Assembly: GCA_022720335.1 (NCBI GenBank)
Contig: JAIHVJ010000091.1
Span: 1-9,264, forward strand
Origin: Collinsella sp.
GTDB lineage: Bacteria > Actinomycetota > Coriobacteriia > Coriobacteriales > Coriobacteriaceae
Reading direction: 5' to 3'
Length of the DNA: 9,264 bases
Made by a program: the position numbers and the translations under genes. The notes under the pieces are model-generated. The model was not told where the DNA came from. It did not search any database and worked only from the letters and a program-made list of their open reading frames with translations. Shown in pieces: positions 5,314 to 9,264 of the stretch; the stretch's first letter is position 1; each line of letters begins with the position of its first letter.

Positions 5314-7674
5314 CTAAGCCAACCCCAGCAATATGCCCGCCGAATGCACGACAAACGCCACGATCCAGGCAACGGCGACCTGAAACGCGAATACGGCCAC
5401 GGCATAGCGCGCGCCCAACTCGCTCTTGACAGCGCCGATAGCGGCCACGCAGGGCGGGTACAGCAGCGTAAAGACCAGGAACACGTAAGCGGTAAACGGC
5501 GAAAACATGGTCGACAGTGCCGCGGGCGAGGTCGCGCCCAAAAGCACCGTGAGGGTCGAGATGACACTCTCCTTGGCGATAAGTCCGGTGACGAGCGCCG
5601 TGGATGCTCGCCAATCGCCAAACCCAAGCGGCGCCAGCGCCGGCGCGATGATGCTGCCGAGACCCGCAAGCAGGCTTTGCGACTGATCGGCGACCACATT
5701 AAAGCGAATGTCGAACGTCTGAAGGAACCAGATGACCACGGTAGCGGCAAAGATAATGGTAAAGGCCTTGGTAATAAAGTCTTTGGCCTTATCCCATGCC
5801 AGCATCACCGTCGTCTTGACGCTCGGCAGGCGGTAATTGGGGAGCTCCATGATAAACGGCACCGGGTCGCCCTTAAATGCCGTGCGGTTGAGCACCAAAG
5901 CCGCGATGCAACCGACCGCAATGCCAATCAGATAGAGCGAGACCATGGCGGGAACCGTCGCCTGTGGGAAAAACGCCCCGCACAGCAGTCCGTAGACCGG
6001 CAACTTGGCCGAGCAGCTCATAAACGGCGTGAGCATGACCGTCATCTTGCGGTCGTGCTCGGATGGGAGCGTACGGGTCGACATGATAGCCGGCACGGTG
6101 CAGCCAAACCCGACGAGCATGGGTACAAAGCTGCGGCCCGACAGGCCAAAACGACGCAGCACCTTATCCATGACAAAGGCGACGCGCGCCATGTAGCCCG
6201 AGTCTTCCAGAATGGAGAGGAACAAGAAGAGCACGACGATAATCGGCAGGAAGGTCAGCACACTGCCCACGCCCGTAAGCACGCCGTCGACAGCCAGCGA
6301 GCGCACCACGTCGTTGGTGCCGAACGCCTTGAGGCCCGCATCGGCCGAGGCGATGATAGCAGCGATGCCGTCCTCCATAAGTCCCTGCAACGCCGCGCCG
6401 ATCACGCCAAACGTCAGCCAAAAGACGAGACCCATGATCACCAAAAACGCCGGAATGGCTGTGTAACGACCTGTCAGGATGCGGTCAATCTTGACGGAGC
6501 GCACGTGCTCGCGGCTCTCGTGCGGCTTGACGACGCAACGCCCGCACACGTCGCCGATAAAGCCGAAGCGCATGTCAGCCAGCGCAGATAGACGGTCGGT
6601 GCCGGCCTCGCCCTCCATTTGGCTAATGATGTGCTCGATGGCGTCGAGCTCGTTGCGGTCCAGGTGAAGCGCCTCGGTCACCAGCTCGTCGCCCTCAACC
6701 AGCTTGGTCGCCGCAAAACGCACGGGAATGTGCGCCGTCGCGGCATGGTCCTCGATCAGGTTGGCGATGCCGTGAATGCAGCGATGCAGCGCGCCGCCGT
6801 CCGGACCATCGGGCGCGCAGAAGTCCAGGCGACCGGGACGCTCGCGGAACCGCGCCACGTGCAAGGCATGATCCACCAACTCGCCAATACCCTCGTTGCG
6901 GGCAGCACTAATGGGAACAACAGGCACGCCCAGCAGGCTCTCGAGCAGGTTGACGTCCACGGCGCCGCCGTTGGCCGTCACCTCGTCCATCATGTTGAGC
7001 GCGATGACCATGGGTCGATCGAGCTCCATAAGCTGCAGCGTCAGGTAAAGGTTACGCTCGATGTTGGTGGCGTCGATGATATCGATGATGGCGTCGGGGT
7101 GCTCATCCAGGATAAACTGGCGGCTTACGATCTCCTCGCCCGTGTACGGCGACAGAGAATAAATGCCGGGCAGGTCGGTAACGCTTGCCTCGGGGTGGTT
7201 GCGGATGGTGCCATCTTTGCGGTCGACCGTCACGCCAGGAAAGTTACCGACATGCTGGTTGGAGCCCGTCAGCTGGTTGAACAGCGTGGTCTTGCCGCAG
7301 TTTTGGTTGCCGGCGAGGGCAAAATGCAGCGGTGCGCCCTCGGGCACGGCCGTCTTTGCCGCGCGGGGCGAATACGTCCCCTCGCCCAGGGCCGGATGCT
7401 CCGTCGTGCCGATTGCGGCGTTAGCGCGCGGACCCGTATCGGTGTCGTGAATGCCCACGAGCTCGATGCGAGCGGCATCGTCCTTGCGCAGCGTCAACTC
7501 ATAGCCACGCAGGCGAATCTCGAGCGGGTCGCCCATAGGGGCGTACTTCATCATGGTGACTTCGGTGCCCGGCGTTAGGCCCATGTCCAAAATATGCTGT
7601 CGGAGTGCCTGATCGTCCGATGCCACCGATGCGACAACGGCATCCTTTCCAATCTCGAGTGTATCGAGTCTCAC
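5314..7674 (-). CDS. feoB: FeoA-FeoB fusion: ferrous iron transport GTPase/permease
   Basis: A 786-residue inner-membrane protein for Fe(II) uptake in which a FeoA SH3-like domain (about residues 1-75, with the typical LDMGLTPGTEV) is fused through a roughly 40-residue linker to FeoB. The G domain shows G1 GNQNCGKT (122-129), G2 Thr in PGVTVD (149), G3 DLPG (167-170), G4 NMMD (227-230) and a G5 SA pair (256-257), followed by a helical spacer. The membrane part (from about 405) carries two Gate repeats with GFGCTVPA (522-529) and SCSAKLPVY (553-561), whose cysteines are the conserved permeation residues. The frame is open up to ATG codons at 7794 and 7725, but those regions hold promoter and operator-like repeats. 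I place the start at GTG 7674, 8 nt after GGGGGAGGA. A small hairpin (CGCCC/GGGCG, 7694-7706) lies just before that site. No feoC is seen. Confidence 0.92.
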   Translation of the reverse strand: MRLDTLEIGKDAVVASVASDDQALRQHILDMGLTPGTEVTMMKYAPMGDPLEIRLRGYELTLRKDDAARIELVGIHDTDTGPRANAAIGTTEHPALGEGTYSPRAAKTAVPEGAPLHFALAGNQNCGKTTLFNQLTGSNQHVGNFPGVTVDRKDGTIRNHPEASVTDLPGIYSLSPYTGEEIVSRQFILDEHPDAIIDIIDATNIERNLYLTLQLMELDRPMVIALNMMDEVTANGGAVDVNLLESLLGVPVVPISAARNEGIGELVDHALHVARFRERPGRLDFCAPDGPDGGALHRCIHGIANLIEDHAATAHIPVRFAATKLVEGDELVTEALHLDRNELDAIEHIISQMEGEAGTDRLSALADMRFGFIGDVCGRCVVKPHESREHVRSVKIDRILTGRYTAIPAFLVIMGLVFWLTFGVIGAALQGLMEDGIAAIIASADAGLKAFGTNDVVRSLAVDGVLTGVGSVLTFLPIIVVLFLFLSILEDSGYMARVAFVMDKVLRRFGLSGRSFVPMLVGFGCTVPAIMSTRTLPSEHDRKMTVMLTPFMSCSAKLPVYGLLCGAFFPQATVPAMVSLYLIGIAVGCIAALVLNRTAFKGDPVPFIMELPNYRLPSVKTTVMLAWDKAKDFITKAFTIIFAATVVIWFLQTFDIRFNVVADQSQSLLAGLGSIIAPALAPLGFGDWRASTALVTGLIAKESVISTLTVLLGATSPAALSTMFSPFTAYVFLVFTLLYPPCVAAIGAVKSELGARYAVAVFAFQVAVAWIVAFVVHSAGILLGLA

Positions 7675-7682
7675 GTCCGCGT

Positions 7683-7691
7683 TCCTCCCCC
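7683..7691 (-). promoter_or_regulatory. Ribosome binding site that decides the GTG start of feoAB
   Basis: GGGGGAGGA on the minus strand ends 8 nt before GTG at 7674. No comparable site precedes the in-frame ATG codons at 7725 or 7794, and the FeoA fold begins right after the GTG. Confidence 0.75.
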
Positions 7692-7716
7692 AGCGCCCAC
7701 AGGGCGTTGCATTTAT

Positions 7717-7750
7717 GTTCACCATGGCTAACCGTTTGCCATGGCTAACC
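7717..7750. promoter_or_regulatory. Two tandem 17-bp repeats with DtxR/IdeR-like half-sites in the feoAB leader
   Basis: On the minus strand GGTTAGCCATGGCAAAC (7750-7734) is followed directly by GGTTAGCCATGGTGAAC (7733-7717), identical in 15 of 17 positions. The shared GGTTAGCC is exactly one half of the known DtxR/IdeR consensus (TTAGGTTAGSCTAACCTAA), and each copy contains the palindrome CCATGG at its centre. Position, just downstream of the candidate promoter of an Fe(II) transporter, suits an iron-dependent repressor site. Because the second halves fit the consensus poorly, the identity of the regulator is inferred. Confidence 0.5.
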
Positions 7751-7764
7751 AATTTTAAGCTTAC

Positions 7765-7794
7765 ATGATAGCGTGAACACACAACGACGTTCAA
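7765..7794 (-). promoter_or_regulatory. Candidate feoAB promoter
   Basis: On the minus strand TTGAAC (7794-7789) and TATCAT (7770-7765) are 18 nt apart. Transcription would begin near 7758, placing the tandem repeats at the start of the transcript. An alternative -10, TAAAAT at 7757-7752, would overlap the first repeat but has no good -35. Confidence 0.4.
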
Positions 7795-7804
7795 TCGACA
7801 GATC

Positions 7805-7833
7805 GGTGCAAGGGGGACGGATTACTTTGCACC
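7805..7833. repeat. REP-like hairpin with GGGGACGG interior
   Basis: GGTGCAA (7805-7811) and TTGCACC (7827-7833) pair around a 15-nt interior, GGGGGACGGATTACT. The GGGGACGG plus ATTACTTT combination resembles small palindromic repeats that are scattered in many bacterial genomes and are often linked to REP-associated tyrosine transposases. No transposase is present here. The resemblance is from memory. Confidence 0.45.
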
Positions 7834-7881
7834 AAGCCCTTGACAGCTAGGACGATGCCGATGTCTTGGAACCGACAGCGA

Positions 7882-7980
7882 AAGCCCGCCAGAGCGAGCA
7901 AGGTGACGCGAAGCGAGGCGGCATTGACCTTCTGGTCATGCCGCCGAAGCTGAACGTCAGATTGCCGCTCTGGCGGGCTT
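7882..7980. repeat. 99-nt compound hairpin (candidate dispersed repeat or structured RNA)
   Basis: The outer arms AAGCCCGCCAGAGCG (7882-7896) and its exact complement (7966-7980) form a 15-bp stem. Inside, GCAA (7898-7901) pairs with TTGC (7962-7965), TGACG (7904-7908) with CGTCA (7955-7959), AGC (7912-7914) with GCT (7949-7951), GGCGGCA (7917-7923) with TGCCGCC (7939-7945), and TGACC (7925-7929) with GGTCA (7934-7938), closing on a TTCT loop. The whole folds as one rod with internal loops. No T-run follows on either strand, so it is not a standard terminator. Confidence 0.75.
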
Positions 7981-8037
7981 GCAGCGTCGACCGGTCCGCC
8001 GTTCGTTAGAACGGCGGAACCAAAGGCGCAGCGTCGA
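7981..8037. repeat. 10-bp direct repeat flanking a 10-bp hairpin
   Basis: GCAGCGTCGA occurs at 7981-7990 and again at 8028-8037. Between the copies TCCGCCGTTC (7995-8004) and GAACGGCGGA (8009-8018) form a perfect 10-bp stem with a GTTA loop. The first copy abuts the 99-nt hairpin. The arrangement resembles a small mobile or repeat unit bounded by direct repeats, or two 3' hairpins of the hydrolase transcript. Confidence 0.55.
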
Positions 8038-8040
8038 GCT

Positions 8041-8068
8041 GTTACGCGGTTTGGTAAAACGCCGTAAC
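8041..8068. repeat. Imperfect hairpin at the hydrolase stop codon
   Basis: GTTACG (8041-8046) pairs with CGTAAC (8063-8068), with partial GGTTT/AAAAC pairing inside. The right arm touches the TAG stop (8068-8070). It could help end the hydrolase transcript, but the minus-strand sequence after it is not T-rich. Confidence 0.35.
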
Positions 8069-8970
8069 TAAAACCCGTGGCGCTCCAGGAAACGGAAGGC
8101 CAGGCGGATCCAAGGACGGACTGCCACCTGCTTGTCCTCGTTGTCGACCGCGGTGTTGGCGTTGCCGAGCGAAAGGCCGTGACCACCCTGGTCGAAGACG
8201 TGCATCTCGCATGCAACGCCCTCCTCGGCCATGCGCTGCGCAAACGGGTAGACCTGCGCGATCGGCGCCGTCTTGTCGTCGGACACGCCCCACACAAAGG
8301 TCGGTGGCATCTGACGCGAAACATGCGTGGTGGGGCAGATGTCGGCCAGATGCTCGTCAGTTGCCTCGCCGCCCGTCACCATCGACAGGTAGTCGTTGAG
8401 CAAATCGCGCCCCGTCTTGCCGCCCGTCTTGGGCACACGCAAGTCAATGCGCGGATCGCGCGTCTGCATGTCGCGCACATAGGCAAAGTCGAGCAATGGA
8501 TAGCCCAGCACCACGGCATCGGGACGAATGTCGTCCGGACGCGCCCCGGCAAGTGCCGCGAAGGGGCCGGTCTTCCACTGTGTTGCCAGCGAGGCGCAGA
8601 TCATACCGCCCGCCGAGAATCCCACGACGCACACGCGCTTAGGATCGACATGCCACTCGTCGGCGTTGGCGCGCACCGTGGCGACCATCTTGGCAAGATC
8701 TGCCTGGGGGTGCGGAAAGCCCACGTCACCCGTAGAACTCGTGACATAGTTGAGCACAAAGGCCTGGTAGCCGTGATCCAAAAACGCAAACGCCACGGGA
8801 TCCTGCTCATGCGGAGCGATATGCGTAAACGCACCTCCGCCGCAGATAATCACGGCAGGGCGGCGGCCATTCGGTTTATCGGGCAGCGGCTCGGCACCCA
8901 GATACGTAAAGGTCGCCGGATATTCCTCGGTCGGCTCCTCGCCCCACAGCGCATGGTTCTCGACAATCAT
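8068..8970 (-). CDS. Alpha/beta-hydrolase, BD-FAE / acetyl-xylan-esterase-like
   Basis: A 300-residue cytoplasmic serine hydrolase, probably an esterase acting on acylated sugars or small esters. Visible features are the oxyanion segment AVIICGGGAF (39-48), the nucleophile elbow VVGFSAGG (115-122) with Ser119, the acid in SDDKTAP (Asp231 or Asp232) and His264 in QGGHGLS, in canonical order. Phrases such as EQDPVAFAFLDHGYQAFVLNY (55-75) and the N-terminal MIVENHALWG resemble the family annotated as alpha/beta hydrolase or xylan esterase in Firmicutes and Coriobacteria. The frame is open up to an ATG at 9216, but AAGGGAG lies 5 nt before the ATG at 8970, and the upstream extension runs through a 40-bp palindrome, so 8970 is chosen. 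No signal peptide is seen. It is apparently monocistronic, with an unusually structured 3' flank. Confidence 0.85.
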   Translation of the reverse strand: MIVENHALWGEEPTEEYPATFTYLGAEPLPDKPNGRRPAVIICGGGAFTHIAPHEQDPVAFAFLDHGYQAFVLNYVTSSTGDVGFPHPQADLAKMVATVRANADEWHVDPKRVCVVGFSAGGMICASLATQWKTGPFAALAGARPDDIRPDAVVLGYPLLDFAYVRDMQTRDPRIDLRVPKTGGKTGRDLLNDYLSMVTGGEATDEHLADICPTTHVSRQMPPTFVWGVSDDKTAPIAQVYPFAQRMAEEGVACEMHVFDQGGHGLSLGNANTAVDNEDKQVAVRPWIRLAFRFLERHGF

Positions 8971-9107
8971 ATGTGCTCCCTTCGCGCAAATTAAGCGCCC
9001 TTGTTTTTTGCCTTCAAGCGTACCCCACTTGAACCCGTGGCGCAGAAACACTCCGGCAATAAGTTTCCCTTCAACTGATACCTTGATTATCAACTTCATC
9101 CGAACAC
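8971..9107. other. AT-richer spacer upstream of the hydrolase
   Basis: About 47% GC by hand count over 8991-9110, against about 73% just beyond the palindrome. It contains the hydrolase ribosome site (8976-8982), a perfect TTGATTATCAA dyad (9083-9093) that could be an operator, and a 12-bp copy (9032-9043) of sequence from the 3' end of the hydrolase gene (8072-8083). A possible TTGAAG/TAATTT promoter for the hydrolase is weak. Confidence 0.4.
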
Positions 9108-9147
9108 TTCCCACATTCATCCGCACATGTGCGGATGAATGTGGGAA
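9108..9147. repeat. Perfect 40-bp palindrome
   Basis: The half TTCCCACATTCATCCGCACA (9108-9127) is followed immediately by its exact reverse complement (9128-9147), with no spacer; the flanking bases do not pair. The core ATTCATCCGCACATGTGCGG is symmetric around CACATGTG. It lies between the divergent hydrolase and the possible plus-strand gene and marks a sharp GC change. It has no T-run on either side. Confidence 0.9.
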
Positions 9148-9169
9148 CCCGATACCCTGAGGGCCGGAG

Positions 9170-9264
9170 ATGGACACGGTCGAGGGCGCGCGGGAGGACT
9201 CCGCCTGCCTGCTCACGCTGCTGCACCGCCCCAGCAGGCTCCAGCTCGCGCTGCCGCTGGAGGA
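9170..9264 (+). CDS. Possible 5' end of an unidentified plus-strand gene (partial)
   Basis: An ATG at 9170, 6 nt after GAGGG (9159-9163), opens a frame that stays open to the window edge (31 complete codons). Every codon in it ends in G or C, much more extreme than the rest of the window, as expected of a real high-GC gene. The product begins MDTVEGAREDSACLLTLLHR and looks helical and leucine-rich; I do not recognise a family. The antisense frame is also open, so the call is tentative. Confidence 0.4.
   Translation, partial: MDTVEGAREDSACLLTLLHRPSRLQLALPLE

Larger units (their letters stand above)
7675..8067. other. 393-bp gene-free spacer dense in regulatory and inverted-repeat structure
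   Basis: Between the feoAB start and the hydrolase stop I find no credible gene. In order it holds the feoAB leader with its ribosome site, two 17-bp direct repeats, a candidate promoter, a REP-like hairpin, a 99-nt compound hairpin, a direct repeat flanking a 10-bp hairpin, and a weaker hairpin touching the hydrolase stop codon. An open minus frame crosses the region but has no start context and reads through these palindromes. Confidence 0.7.

Noticed and set aside
5344..6591. A 415-codon open plus-strand frame antisense to feoB
   Set aside because: Shadow of the FeoB membrane domain; the product is extremely Arg/His/Asp-rich and matches no family.
7675..8067. tRNA, riboswitch or CRISPR array in the large spacer
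   Set aside because: No T-loop GTTCRA signature with a cloverleaf, no regularly spaced identical repeats, and no riboswitch core I recognise; the structure is simple nested hairpins.
7791..8324. A 177-codon minus-strand frame crossing the spacer and the hydrolase 3' end
   Set aside because: It runs through several palindromes and overlaps the well-supported hydrolase in another frame; its tail is just a translation of the 99-nt hairpin and the REP-like repeat.
8971..9216. 82-residue N-terminal extension of the alpha/beta-hydrolase
   Set aside because: It spans the 40-bp palindrome and a composition change and has no family similarity, while a strong ribosome site precedes the ATG at 8970.

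Overview
The window is chromosomal, moderately GC-rich bacterial DNA with tightly spaced genes and strong Shine-Dalgarno sites. Gene content (a fused FeoA-FeoB iron transporter, a cytoplasmic GH13 amylase, a SotB-like exporter, a BD-FAE-like esterase) and style fit a gut Actinomycetota of the Coriobacteriia, most likely Collinsella or a close relative. That assignment is inference from style and family resemblance, not from a marker gene.

Layout. Positions 1-188 are non-coding, with one hairpin. A class I aminotransferase lies on the minus strand (189-1325) and diverges from a plus-strand flavodoxin-like protein (1419-2075). The latter runs convergently, with overlapping ends, into a 3'-truncated hypoxanthine-DNA-glycosylase-like gene (2041-2463, minus), which sits 3 nt behind a GH13 glycosidase (2467-3843, minus). 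After a spacer holding a 67-bp near-perfect inverted repeat come a SotB-type MFS exporter (3997-5193, minus) and a FeoA-FeoB fusion (5314-7674, minus). The fusion probably starts at a GTG and has two 17-bp direct repeats in its leader, each carrying a half-site resembling a DtxR/IdeR box. A 393-bp gene-free stretch (7675-8067) follows, packed with inverted repeats, including a 99-nt compound hairpin. An alpha/beta-hydrolase (8068-8970, minus) comes next. Beyond it are an AT-richer 137 bp, a perfect 40-bp palindrome, and the GC-rich 5' end of a possible plus-strand gene (9170 to the window edge).

Function. These look like independent housekeeping or accessory genes: amino-acid metabolism, intracellular maltodextrin use, sugar or drug efflux, ferrous iron uptake and an esterase. 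They do not form one pathway. I found no defence system, CRISPR array, integrase, transposase, tRNA or rRNA. The points most worth a second look are the repeat-dense spacers, the putative iron-responsive feoAB operator, the truncated glycosylase, and an abrupt codon-usage switch inside the aminotransferase gene. I do not see convincing evidence of a wholly new biological system.
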